Below, piece by piece: positions 38,002 to 49,669 of a stretch of DNA of 64,000 bases (position 1 is the stretch's first letter; the number at the start of each line of letters is the position of its first letter). Both the position numbers and the translations under genes were made by a program. The stretch lies in contig JAKOON010000033.1 of NCBI GenBank assembly GCA_022577435.1, forward strand, positions 569,501-633,500. Reading direction: 5' to 3'. This DNA is from Embiotoca jacksoni. Its lineage: Eukaryota > Chordata > Actinopteri > Embiotocidae. The notes below the pieces were generated by a model, which made no database searches, was not told the origin of the DNA, and was given only the letters and a program-made list of their open reading frames with translations.

Positions 38002-38088
38002 TATTTTATTTTTTATTTTTTATTTTTTTATTTCCCCTCGGGGATTAATAAAGTAACTACCTAACCTAACCTAACCTAACCTAACCTA
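38002..38088 (+). mobile_element. LINE 3' tail with (CCTAA)n end repeat
   Basis: An ATTTTTT-rich lead is followed by TTTCCCCTCGGGGATTAATA, AAAGTA and then about five CCTAA units. The CCC-TCGGGGATTAATAAAGT phrase followed by a short tandem repeat is the usual 3' end of fish Rex/CR1-like non-LTR retrotransposons. The tandem is a pentamer, not telomere repeat. Body of the element is absent (5' truncation). Confidence 0.65.
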
Positions 38089-39017
38089 CACATTTTATCG
38101 TATAGTTTTTAAATCTCTGCAAGTCGAATCCCATTTGTCCGACTCATGACATTTACAGTCACCTTCATGGACCTAAAATCTTCTACCAACTGTCGCTTTG
38201 TGTCCGTGAATGCTCCGAATCACAATCTGCAGAAAATAAAAGGAGATCCGTCCATGAAAGTGCTTTAAAAACCTGCTTGTGCATCTGTAAATTATTACAT
38301 CACCAAAATACTACCGTCCTGTTTTACACACTCATTGACATTCTCATGTGAACACTGATACGCCGAGCAGCAAAAAGTGAATGAGACAGAGATGGGATGA
38401 AGAGGATGGCACGGGTGTAGAGTTACACCCAGCCTGCTGCCATTAGGGAGGCGGGAAAAAGGGTGAGGAGGAGGGCCGTGCATCAAGTGTGTCCATTTGT
38501 CTTTGAGTGCACTTTACCTCCACCTGTGTGTGAGCATCTGCGAGGGCGAGGAAGGGGGTGGGGGGGATTTGTGTGTCTGTGTTCACTGGTTGTGTGCTCA
38601 ACTGAAAACAAGTCTGCATGCACATGAAAGGATGAAAGGACAACGTCTAGCCTTTACCATCACCCACAATCCCCTGCAGCAAGGTCATGCAAACCCTGAA
38701 TCGATACAGATTGAATAAGAGCACAGATCGAGGTGAGGGAAAAAAAAAAAAAAAGCAATAAAGTTGAAACCGATTTGAAACTATGCCGCCCGTCACCGCC
38801 GCCATCATGTCAACCTCTCTCATTATGGAAGGTTAAGCAGCAGGCTGTAAAAGATGCCCTTAAAACATAATTTCATAGATATAAAAAGCTGCTGCCACAG
38901 GTAGCCACTTCTCTGCATGACACCTCCGGGCAACAAAAGCTTTGTCTGCACACCAGACATATTAAGCAGTGTAGCGTATTTTGCATGGTCGAGGTGCATC
39001 ACCGAAAAGTCACACTC

Positions 39018-39042
39018 CTTTTTTTTTTCTTTTTTTTTTTTT
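39018..39042 (+). repeat. Poly-T tract
   Basis: T-run with one C interruption. Confidence 0.85.
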
Positions 39043-39267
39043 AAAAATTAAGCATCCTTGCTTTGGCATAATGTAGACTATCTGTGTCACGCTTGGGGGA
39101 AAAAAAATAGCGTGAGCCACAGTTTCAGCAAAGATGTCATCCAAATGTTGTCATGTTCCTTTACTCTCCTGGTTGCACATGTTAATATGAATTTGCAAGA
39201 TCAGAGGTAGATGGCAGCTTTGCCTCCAGCCATTAACCTCCTAACAGCTAAGCCTGCCTTTTCACTC

Positions 39268-39300
39268 ATTCCTTCATTCCTTCATTCATTCATTCATTCA
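39268..39300 (+). repeat. (ATTC)n microsatellite
   Basis: About eight ATTC/TTCC units. Confidence 0.85.
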
Positions 39301-39468
39301 GTCACAACACAAAACAAGTGTGAGGCAGATAAATTGATTCATCCCTGAGAGTCTGTTTCATGCTCTCTCTCCCTTCCTTGCATCTCTGTAATAGCCTGGT
39401 AATAATATTGTTTATAGGAGGGGCAGCTGTTCCTCATATGACAGCTCCTGCTTTTACTGTCATTAACA

Positions 39469-39485
39469 GCGCGCACACGCGCGCG

Positions 39486-39534
<49 letters not shown>
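39469..39534 (+). repeat. Compound (CG)n(CA)n microsatellite, Z-DNA type
   Basis: GCGCGCACAC, then about nine CG units, then about 20 CA units. Pure alternating purine-pyrimidine over 65 bp with a CG core, the classic Z-DNA-prone sequence. Confidence 0.95.
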
Positions 39535-39536
<2 letters not shown>

Positions 39537-39763
39537 CGAGACGGCCTGACTGCGGCGCTGATCGCGTCTTTACGCCACCGTAACAACTCCTCCTCATCCT
39601 CTGAAATGATAATTGGGGAGAATCCTTGGCTATTGTCTCAAGTGCATTACATCATGCCAGCCTCTGTCTGCATCCCGCCCCCCCTTTAACTCTCTCCTCT
39701 GTCTCTCTCCACTGTGACAGCCCGGCCGAATTTTTGCTCTCCTGCAGAGCCTGACAATGTCAA

Positions 39764-39786
39764 CCCCCCCCCCCCCCCCCCTCCCG

Positions 39787-39839
<53 letters not shown>
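39764..39839 (+). repeat. Poly-C run followed by (CA)n
   Basis: About 18 C (39764-39781), a short spacer, then about 24 CA units. Confidence 0.95.
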
Positions 39840-39841
<2 letters not shown>

Positions 39842-39887
39842 AAATGTATATACCCATCCACACCAGGAGCCTGCTCTTCCTCCAACA

Positions 39888-39903
39888 CCCCCCCCCCCCC
39901 TCC
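39888..39903 (+). repeat. Poly-C run
   Basis: About 13 C within a CT-rich stretch. Confidence 0.85.
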
Positions 39904-39987
39904 CTCCCTCACCCTATCAGTCCAGAGTTGAGGGATGTAGCTCACATGAGGGCACCGCAGAAAATCACCTTGAGCCCGCAGGAACAA

Positions 39988-40007
39988 GGGGGGGGGGGGG
40001 GGGGGGG
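39988..40007 (+). repeat. Poly-G run
   Basis: About 20 consecutive G, 200 bp from the poly-C run and able to pair with it. Confidence 0.9.
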
Positions 40008-40289
40008 CAATGTAGGTCACCGCAATACCGGCGGCAACAGTGTGCATATACTCACAATTTATTCCTTTACTATGAGCGGACGCTCTGCCAGCGGATCAAT
40101 GACAACTGCAGTCTCTGGGAGCTCTACCATGAAGCGGTCAATCCTGGGAGGCTTCTTCAGTGCAAACAGGCAGCGACGCCGAGGATCGGATCGTAAAGGT
40201 GCGGCTGGTCCCCGGCATCGTCCAAAAACAAAGGAGCAGCAACGATCGCCAAATTAGCCGCATCGGGGAATGACATTTGATTTCCGGGG

Positions 40290-40290
<1 letters not shown>

Positions 40291-40325
<35 letters not shown>
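40291..40325 (+). repeat. (CA)n microsatellite
   Basis: About 17 CA units. Confidence 0.95.
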
Positions 40326-40326
<1 letters not shown>

Positions 40327-40578
40327 GGTCGGGAAATTATGGCATGTTACAAATTCTGCTGTGATAAGCGGAGCTGGAAAAGACCATTGTTGGAGCTGGC
40401 GGAGGGGAGGCGTGTGGAGTCTTAAAGTTGCAGCTGTGCAATTCCTTCTCTCCTGTACAAAACCTATAACAAGCCTAATAATAATATTTAATATAAAGAA
40501 TTTGCAGCATTTCTCCAAATTTCACTGACTGCAATAAATTGATTTAAAAATTAAAAACCAAATGAACGAAATAAAACG

Positions 40579-40615
40579 CGTAAAAAAAAAAATTAAAAAA
40601 AAAAAAAAAAAAAGA
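40579..40615 (+). repeat. Interrupted poly-A tract
   Basis: A-rich run with single T interruptions. Confidence 0.85.
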
Positions 40616-41526
40616 AGAGGAAACGACCTACGATGTGGGCTTAAAAACAGTGATAAAATATTTCACAATCCTGCAAGCATTTTCTACAAAATGTAAAACA
40701 ACTTTCCGACCACCAACCACGAAGATCGTTCAGCATTCAGAAGAAACTGTCCTTTTTCCCCAGAGTCAGTGAAGCAGCCGCCACCTGCAGCTCTGCTCAC
40801 CTTCTCCTGCCAAACAGATGGTCTCTGCCGGGTTCCAGATGTTGGATTTAGGAATGCTTTTGCGTTTATTCTTGTATTTGTCCAGAACATGTGGAAAATA
40901 GTGGGTGTCTAATGCAGTGAATCATTTCTATTATTCCATGAAGGATCCTCAAACAGAATCTCTTCTTTAAATTTAGATTTGTGCTCAAGAGGTTATGATA
41001 GTAACCTCCTAACCTTAAAATACACAGCTTGATCATATACACGGACAAAACTATGTGAGCTTTCCTGCCTTCAAAAGTTAAACGCACCGATGCATGTTTT
41101 ACCGGAAGTAAACTTGAATTCATTGTGGTTGTTTTGATCAGTAGAGTGACATTAAGACGGCCAGAAGAACATGGTGGAGAAAAGTATTGCTACACTCACC
41201 CACACAGGGTCATTTTTTATGTTTTTTTTCTAGTTCTGTTTTAATGGTTTGGGTGATGTTTCCTAGATCCATTTAATGTTAAAGCAACAAAATGTGACAT
41301 CTGCTGCTGCCATTACCAAATTCAGGTTCAGGTCATTTGTGCCAACGCTCAAATACGGCCCACAGGAATGTGCCCTGATCTAGCACCCCTGTTTAGAAAT
41401 TAAAATGATTACTTCTTTAAAGTGAAGCAACTTTCGATGTCACGGCAACAGCAAAGGTGGTTTTAAAGAAAAACTGTTCCAATTCGTGGTCGGAAGATTG
41501 GTTGAGATTGGTGGTCATTTCGCGTC

Positions 41527-41539
41527 AGGTCAAAGGTCA
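41527..41539 (+). promoter_or_regulatory. Exact DR1 (AGGTCA-A-AGGTCA)
   Basis: Two perfect AGGTCA half-sites are separated by one A, the consensus for RXR heterodimers, HNF4 and COUP-TF. It lies about 0.95 kb from a TGACCT-rich repeat copy but not inside its recognised limits. Confidence 0.4.
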
Positions 41540-42474
41540 TTTGATGTCAATAAGCTGCCCGCACAAAAGACCCTACAGGGTCGTGTTTTTTGGTGGAGGA
41601 CAGTCTCTCCCTCACACGTGGGTGTAATGTGTTGGTGTCCATGTGCTTTTGGCCAACTGCTTGGAATTGATTTATGTATTTCAGTACATTTATTTTGAAT
41701 AGATTGTATTATTCTAATTCTAAGGAACTCTTAAGAACCACCCTTTCTGAGCATGCTCAGAGAAGCGCTAGTCTGATGGAGTGAGCTCAAAGGATGAATG
41801 AAACAGTAATACATTCAAACTTCTAGCGCCCAAGGCCACTTTCTCTGTGAAAATTTGAAGGAGCCACTGAAAGACACAATATGTATCCTTAGAAAAGGAA
41901 TAACTGGAACTTTTAATTTGTGTTTCATGTCCTGGTGCTCAGCAGTCTGCTCTGTGGTGAAAGCTGGTGATGATGACAAACAAACAAAAATAACTGAGAC
42001 AGTTCTGGCCCACAGGCAATAAAACATCGAAACTGACGAGTCCATACTTAATCCAGAATCAATTTCCTCCCCCGAAGTTTGGTGGATTTTCTTTAGACTG
42101 AAACTATACAAGTCAGTTTGAATGCTGAGAAGTGATAACAGGCCTTCAAATAATCAATACTGTGAAATCTAAAATGATTGAAGGAGCAAATGCTCAGGTC
42201 TCCGTCTTCCTGTAGCGTTTTATTTTCAGTGGATTCATAAAGGTCATATCAGAAGCAGTTAATCAACTGTCTAATGGTCACTGTGGGCGAAATTACACAC
42301 CGCAATAACGTAATCCTGAACAGTTGTATTGACCCAGAGTGACACGTTACCTTATGACTCTGTAAGAGTGTGATCACTAAAAGAATAACACCCCTTTTTC
42401 TGCTCATCAAATATTAAAGGTCTCGAGTAAATTGTGACTGAGTATCACTGAGGCCGGTATTATTATACCTCCAC

Positions 42475-42855
42475 ACCGCTGTGGACGGAGACTTTATGTT
42501 TTAGGGTTGTCCGTCCGTCCATCCGTCTTACTGTCTGTCTGTCCCAGGCTCATGAACGCAATACCTCAAAACCGCCTCGGGGGAATTTCTTGTGAAAGGT
42601 CAAGATCAGAGTGACCTCACATAATCACATTCTTGTTAACGCAACACCTCTAGAACGCCTTGAGGGAATTTCTTTCAAACTTGGCACAAACGCTCACTTG
42701 GACTCAAAGATGAACTGATTAGGTTTTATCAATCAGAGGTCACTGTCACCTCACGTCCATCCCAGCCATCCATCCCATTCTCCTGCACCCGATATGCCAG
42801 GACCGCTTCGAGAGAATTTCTTAAAATTTGGCACAAACATTCAATTGGAATTTTA
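42475..42855 (-). repeat. Dispersed TGACCT-rich repeat family B, copy 1
   Basis: Contains about two tandem-like units. The repeated parts are ACGCCTTGAGGGAATTTCTT-type sequence, then AAACTTGGCACAAACGCTCA, then GGTCAC...CACGTCC. Block order repeats at roughly 170 bp. Its reverse complement matches 48145-48515, including the CGGACAACC...AAAACATAA end. Recognisable as a very common teleost repeat. Confidence 0.85.
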
Positions 42856-45095
42856 GAAGGAACTTAAGAGCATCATTTCTTCAGCTTGCTGGGCCTGATT
42901 CTGGCAGCTTGAGCAGCTGACTGTCATTCAGAGCTCATGTTCGCTCTGTAGTAAGTTCAGTAAACAAATCACTGAACACGCACCGTTCCCAAGCAGTGAG
43001 CGCTTCACTCTGAGAGATCAACCGAACTGAGAACGGATTGTTCACTGCAGCTCGTTCACCCAAAAAGAGATTCATTCTTTTGAACTAATTGTTGTGTATA
43101 GACACAACACTTGTTTTGATTCCAAATAAAGTCTGAACTAAAACGTATCTAACAAAAACGCCAAACAGATCAGCTTCTCACAAGTCAGTATTTTGTTTGA
43201 ATTTATTCATGAATGTGTCTTTAGTTCTTCTGTTTGCCTCGACATTGCATCTATTTTTGTTTTAAAGCCTCTCTTTTCTGAATATTTCTTCATTACTCAT
43301 TGTGTTGTTAACACGATGAGATAATAGATTAATGGCACCAACATTTCCTTGCCGTGAAAAGGCTACACCCCTAAACAAAACAAAAACACAACGCTTAAAA
43401 GAGGGAGAATCTGATGGCATGCGGAACAAAGTATACAGAGACAAAGACACAAAACATCCACCCACATAATGAAAAGTAGGAAAAGATTTCAACGAATTAT
43501 CAATTATATCTATTGATACAGCATGGGATGTAAGACAGTCAACAAAACATAATTATATACATCACTGAATGCAAATATATAACAAATGAAAAAGACAAAA
43601 TGACACTTATTCTGTTCGCAAAATGTACAATAATGTCAGTTATTTTATTTATCCAAATAACATTTTAAATAATAAAATGTTTGACAGCTCTCTTTCCTTC
43701 TCCTGAGCACTTCCTCCATCTTCCTCCAGCAGCAGCAGCTGTGTGGGCTCGTGACAAATCGCTGCCTGTAGACTGTCCAGAGATTGATGCCACTGTCCAT
43801 GGTGCTGAATCCCGTCTGCTTTGTGTATGTGGCGCACGGCACTGCAGCCCTCTGGGAAAAGGTGTGTTGAAAATGTTTACATTTCTCTACATCGCAGTCG
43901 TTTTTATTTTTTTTATTTTTTTATCCTCACCAAGATAATTACATTAGATCTTTAATCTTGTTTGTTGAAAAACAATTACCGTCTAAGATCTGTTGACGAG
44001 TGTTTCTATTCAGGGGAATCTGTGGTGCCTGGATTCTGGGAAAACATCCATTCTGGAGGATTTATCTGCCGGCTGCCTGTCACTGGCTTGGATATTTAAT
44101 TAGCATACGTTATGCACTACTTTGGTGTTTCCTGTCTCATTTTTTCTCTTTAGCGGCCATTGAATCCCACCTGGGGAAAGGCTTTCAGATGCCTCTCGTC
44201 TCTGTTGCAGCCCCAACTCGCTGTTCTCCCCCTTCTCTTCCTCTTGTCTGACAAATTAGCGAAACAAACGCAGAGCTAAGTGAGGGAGTGCAGCGCTGGC
44301 TCTCTCCTCAAGTGAAAAAAAACCCACCCTTGCCAGTATGGAGACACTGCATAAGCTCTGACACAACCACTGACACAACCACAACTTAATGCTCAAGGCG
44401 ACGGGACGGTGCTCATTTTCCAGCATTTGCTTTGTTTTATGTTGATATTATTCCCCTTATCACTCATGCCTATTTGAATCACAACAGTATCATCCAATTA
44501 TAATGCAGCTGACTGCTCATATAGGACCCCACCCTCTATATTGACCCTCCGTGGGCCTGCTCTGCCACCACAGTGTCATATCACTCAGTCGTTCCATATT
44601 AATTTCCCCAGAGGAGTCAGCTGAAGCTTCTGCATTTGAATGATAGTAAAGCAGCCAGGTGATGGAAATGAAAACCTGTCTCATATCTGAACACCTCGAA
44701 GCTGAAAAGTCACATTTAATGTCGGGTTTGTCTCAGAGACAGTCGCACAGGTTAAAGCTTAAACCTGGGATTTTGTACTGTCGTTCTTTTTGACTCTGCT
44801 ATCACTACAAATGATGCTAAATTGGGCGCCGGTTATGAGGCAATGATCAAAGTGATAAAGGAATCAAGAGGAGGCTATAAAAAGAGACCTATAAAAAGAA
44901 AAGAGACCTGCGACGCTCCTCAAATCTAATCCTCCTCCTCCTCCTCATAGCTTGACACGTTCAGTGTGTGAATGTAATTAAGCGTCATGCAAATGGTCTT
45001 CTTTATTTATCCGCAGGGTTAGCACATGCAGATCTCACGTCAAAATCTCAATGATCTCAAAGGCTAAGCAGTTGAGGTCTTCAGCCAATTAAAAA

Positions 45096-45096
<1 letters not shown>

Positions 45097-45159
<63 letters not shown>
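45097..45159 (+). repeat. (CA)n microsatellite
   Basis: About 31 pure CA units. Confidence 0.97.
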
Positions 45160-45161
<2 letters not shown>

Positions 45162-45498
45162 CTACAAAAAGGCTGATGCAAATATTTGCACAGGATGATG
45201 GAGGGACTTTGTGCTCCGGTTAATATTAATGAATAAATGTTAACTCAAACAACCGCCTGTGCGATGTGACAGCTGAGAAAATGCTCTCATAAACCTGAGG
45301 GAGGGATGCCGGTGGGATGTTTTGCAAGACGATCTGCTTCTCCAGGTTGCTTCACAGAAGATCAAAGCAAACAACACAACTCTAAACGTGTTTTTTTTCA
45401 TGCTTTTTCTTTTTGCTGTTTATGCTTTTGGAAAGTCCATCATCTATTCCTCCTTTTTTTCCTCCTTCGGGGGCTGAAACTGCATTTTAAGATTTACT

Positions 45499-45531
45499 CC
45501 CCCCCCCAAAAAAAAAAAAAAAAAAAAAAAT
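45499..45531 (+). repeat. Poly-C/poly-A junction
   Basis: About nine C followed by about 23 A. Confidence 0.85.
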
Positions 45532-47739
45532 CACATATCAACATATATCAGCTGCAGTTTATACAAAGCTGGCAGATGGCTGCTCTCTTTATGACATTCT
45601 TGAACCTCCTTTTTTTCGGGATCATAAATGAAGCGGGTTTCCAACCTCTCGCTGCTCGATACACTGATAAAGGAGATGAGCTCGGGCCGGGCTGTGAGAC
45701 GCATTAGAGACACTGAGCTGAGGGGGGATTACAGGTGGCTGAAATCCTGTAAATCTTTCTATCTGCGGGGCCGACCCCCTGAGAGAGCAGCGCCGTACTG
45801 CACCTTAACACACATCTTTTCTGTCTTGTCAGCATGAAAGCACCGAACTCAAAAAGCCATATCCCCACATTGAACAGAGCTGATGCTCTTCTTTTTCTGA
45901 AGCTCGGTGTAGTTAAAGGCTGAACGGGTTACGCCTCTTCCCTGTTGAACACAGGTCGCCTTATCCTTAAAGCAGCCAAACAGTGAAGTCTTCGAACTGC
46001 TTGTCTGACTGAGATTCTGAAACACAAGGATGCTATAAAACAGAGGAAAGCAGCAAATCCAGATAAACATCTTTGCATGATAAATGATTAACCTGCATGA
46101 TTACTCATTAAAATTGTTGCCAGTTGGCATTTGTTTTTGCCAATTAATCAATTAACTGACTAATATTTTGTACAAACATACAGTAAAGACAAACAACAGA
46201 AAATGAGTCAGGAGACATGCTCATTTAGGCGTGTGTCAGATTAAATGCAAATATTTTCTAAGTTCTCAGAAAACTTTTGACTAGAATTTGGATTGATTTA
46301 TTCGGTAAAGGTTTGTGATGTTTATTTAAGGAATACAGTGTACCAGTTCAACAAGAAGCAGAAAACTGAGCCGACATGTAGCTCGAAGCCACCTCTTGAA
46401 TTTGTTTTAAACAGTTTATATATGCCCTCCTACAATCAGACTCAAAGTTATGGCTGTATAGAATAGTTGTAATGCTGTGTAAGAATCATCAGAATTGTAT
46501 CTATTCACAGTACCTCTCTACCTGCAGTCTACTTCTTTGTTTTATGCCATTTTTGCATTTTGGTTTTTAATGCATATGGCTAAATGCAGAACTTGTGAAA
46601 GACAGTTTTACGTTAAGTTATCCTGGCTTAAATTCTCTGATTTGGGTCAAAACTCTTGGATCCTAAATGTCTTTTAACGCAGCCTGACAGCAGCTTTTGT
46701 TAGTTCCACGCTGCCTGATCAACGCTCACGTCTGTCAAACTCGATGTTCCCGAGTTTGAGTTTTCTGCGGACTGCCCCTTTAAATCTGTTATTTTGATAT
46801 GTGTACTGTAAAATCACAGCACTGGCAGGTTTACACATGACCGCATAAACATGGAATATTTCATCTTCCGCACGCAAACAAATGACGCCTCGCGGCCACC
46901 AATGATTCATGCAGCAATAAGACTTGACCTCTGCTCCGCGCTGTATAACGACGCGTACCATAACAATTATAACGCCACCGTGATTCATCTCATTAGCATT
47001 CACTGTGAGTGGAAATGGGAGACGGCGAAGTTATGGCCATGTATGTTCACATTTACAACCCTCACGAGCGGCCTTTCGGGGTTTTTTTTCGGACAAACAC
47101 TCTTCCTGCCGGTGACAGTACAGAAATTGTTACGGTAGAATGTAGTAGATGGAGCGGATGGAAGCAGGTTTCGTGCAACTCAAATATTCAGTGAACACGT
47201 CTCGTCCAGCGAGCAATGACCACTCAACTTTGAAATGTAATATGCTTTAGGTTCTGCATATATTTATACGTGCGAGAATACTTGATGAAGTAAGTTAACT
47301 GAAATAATCTGTGCGAGAACAAGCTGAATGATTTGGATGCAGGAAAAACGATGAAAGCAAACCTCACACCGACGGTGAAGACAGAGAGCTGGCAGCGTGA
47401 GTTGATTAAAGTGACACCTCGGTCAACAGTAGTGTTAGATAAAGCCTGGTGATAGAGCTGACGGAGCGCATTTTATGTAAACTGATCGGGCACTTAGAAA
47501 GATAACCTTTGGTGTTTCTTTATTTACCTCCATCGCTCACCACATTAACACTGAAAGATCTGTTTCCTCATGAAAAAGCCTTTTCACATGGAAAATGTTA
47601 CTTCCACGAACAAATTTTTTGCTGCAGTTTGAAAAAAAAAAAAAAAGGACGTTTTGTGATGGTGTGAGCGAATGTGAGTTTAATCTTGTGCAGCCATGTA
47701 TGAGTCACTGCTATTGATAAATCACCGTATTAAATATGT

Positions 47740-47761
47740 AAAAAAAAAAAAAAAAAAAAAA
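47740..47761 (+). repeat. Poly-A tract
   Basis: About 21 A. A shorter A-run lies at 47632-47646. Confidence 0.9.
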
Positions 47762-48144
47762 TAGGTCATAGTTATGTTTTATAAATATGCACACTGCACT
47801 TTGAAAGCTGCACTCCTAAAAAGAGCCCAGAGATGATTGGAGCTCTGTGAGACTTTGTGCAGCTACTGTAACACAGCTTTTGAGCTCACAATGACAAAGG
47901 TAACATGCTGAAGTTCAGCTGGTGAAATGTTTGACATTCACCATCTTATAGTTAGCTTAGCAGACAGCTAACATTTGTGTCTGCATGTCAAACCTTCTCA
48001 ACCATCTTTCACTGCCTTACTTACTGTGCCAAAAGTGTCACAGAGTTAAAGAAGAAGAGGAAAATAGAAATAGAAGTTACAGTTTACATACATGTTTGTC
48101 CAGAATCTCAACACTCATGACTCCTTTATGGGATTCACACGCCT

Positions 48145-48515
48145 GGCCAATAAAGCTGATTCTGACAGAGCACAAAGAATGGGACGGACTTGAGGTAGCA
48201 GTGACCTTGACCTTTGACCTTTGACCATAAAAAAATAAAAAAAATCTAAAATTGTGCATCTTTGAGTCCAAGTGAAAGTTTGTGCTAAATTTAAAGAAAT
48301 TTCCTGAAGGAATACCTTAAAATATCGTAATCTCAAGAATTGGACAGATGGATGTGACCTTGACTTTTGACCCTGCCAAAAATCAAATCACTTCAATCCT
48401 TGAGAACAAGTGAGCATTTTTGGCGCATTTGGAAAAGTTCCCTCGAGCGCTGGTCGGACATAACGTTCATACGGAGCGACGACCGGAGAACATAATGCGT
48501 CAGGTCTCGGCTCTC
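48145..48515 (+). repeat. Dispersed TGACCT-rich repeat family B, copy 2
   Basis: Opposite orientation to the 42.5 kb copy. Two units: AATGGGACGGACTTGAGGTA, four TGACC half-sites, CATCTTTGAGTCCAAGTGAA, AAATTTCCTGAAGG; then a second with GGATGTGACCTTGACTTTTG and GTTCCCTCGAGCGC, ending in CGGAGAACATAATGCGTC. Copies are well diverged, so old. Confidence 0.85.
48202..48227 (-). promoter_or_regulatory. Array of four nuclear-receptor half-sites (DR0, DR1, DR1)
   Basis: TGACCT at 48202-48207, 48208-48213 and 48215-48220, with TGACCA at 48222-48227. Spacings are zero, one and one. Positions 48208-48220 are an exact DR1 on the minus strand. It is part of repeat family B. Confidence 0.45.
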
Positions 48516-48777
48516 ACGGAGGAATTAAGATGTTTGCACGGAGGCTGTGTGAGAAGAAAAAAAAATGCGAAACTCCGACTGCCAAGTCTTTCTAAAACTT
48601 TCTGGCTACTTTTGCACCCTTTCATCGTCACATACGATTCCTTCTTTGCTTTTGACATCTACTTCATCTCGCCTCTGTCCTTCACGAGACGCGGGTTTAA
48701 TCCTCCCGAGCTGACGGCTCCAGGGAAACGATAGCATCAGGATATTCATCTCCGGTCCCACTGAGGCCGCGTGTCAG

Positions 48778-48790
48778 AGGTCAGAGGTCA
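48778..48790 (+). promoter_or_regulatory. Exact-half-site DR1 (G spacer)
   Basis: AGGTCA at 48778-48783 and 48785-48790 with one G between. It lies within a small tandem of GTCAGAG units, 260 bp beyond repeat family B copy 2. Confidence 0.35.
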
Positions 48791-48930
48791 GTGTCAGTCC
48801 TCGGAGGCCACGTGTGACGCTCTCATTACACCGCGCACGGACAGAAAAGACAAGCGCGGCCGCTGTAGCCATTAAGTATTAATCGAGTGTGCTCCTTCAC
48901 AATTTGAAATCCAATTGACTTTTTGTATCA

Positions 48931-48982
48931 GGGTGGCAGGAAGAGGGGGGGAGGGTGTGGGGGGTGGGGGGTGGGGAGAGGG
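48931..48982 (+). repeat. G-rich tract with strong G-quadruplex potential
   Basis: Runs of GGGGGG, GGG, GGGGGG, GGGGGG, GGGG separated by one to three bases, on the plus strand only. Confidence 0.8.
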
Positions 48983-49440
48983 ATGTCTCACTGTGAGGAC
49001 AGACAGCTCTGCCTTGAAGTGCCGCACATATCAGCGGAGCTTTGAGATGACAGCAACCCCTGGCATGATGCAGTGTTCGCCGGGAGCAATTACAGTCTTA
49101 TATGCCACCGCATTTCTGTTCAAACTCTCATCTATTTTTAATGCTGCCGGGCTGTCGATGTTGATACGTCGAGTCGATGCGACAAAAGCTACTGTTCATA
49201 TCTCAAACGCAGAAAAGAAGACGCTGTGAAGCATGCTGGGACTAGTTAAAGAAAAAGAGTTCCTCAGTGTAGCTTTGAATAATCTTAGAAAAATAATAAA
49301 GTGTAAAGAAAAGTACTACAGGGGAATCAGTGCCAAATAAATCAAGGAAGGATAGTTTTATCAGAAGTCAAACTTCAGCATACAGAAAGACACTACTCTT
49401 ATTTTTATTATGGATGTTAGAGTTCGGGGTGGATCTGACT

Positions 49441-49665
49441 AGAAGGAGTAAATTGACCGATTGAATCCGTAATGACTTGTGGAAAACGTTTATTGACTTT
49501 GTATTTCATGAGAAAAGTAGATGCTTTTTGAATCTATTGGAGACAGAGTTTTTTTGGAGCCAGCCCCTGGTGGCCCTCAGAGGTATTGCACTTTAAGGCA
49601 TTTCCGCATTGGTTTCACTTTAAGAACCTGCAGGCCACGATCATTTTCATCTGCAGTTTATGGTC
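49441..49665 (+). repeat. Dispersed repeat family A, copy 2
   Basis: Second copy of the element at 20770-21000, in the same orientation and about 28.7 kb away. It lacks a few bases around the TCTATTGGAG block relative to copy 1. Confidence 0.85.
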
Positions 49666-49669
49666 TAAA

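Noticed and set aside
38060..38088. Possible interstitial telomere repeat
   Set aside because: The unit is the pentamer CCTAA, not CCCTAA, and it directly follows a LINE tail.
39268..39300. Tandem ATTC as a satellite
   Set aside because: Only about eight units; a simple microsatellite.
41010..41120. ACTTCCGGT-type repeat resemblance (also 18.65 kb)
   Set aside because: Short phrases reminded me of fish repeats, but the two regions do not align to each other well enough to call a family.
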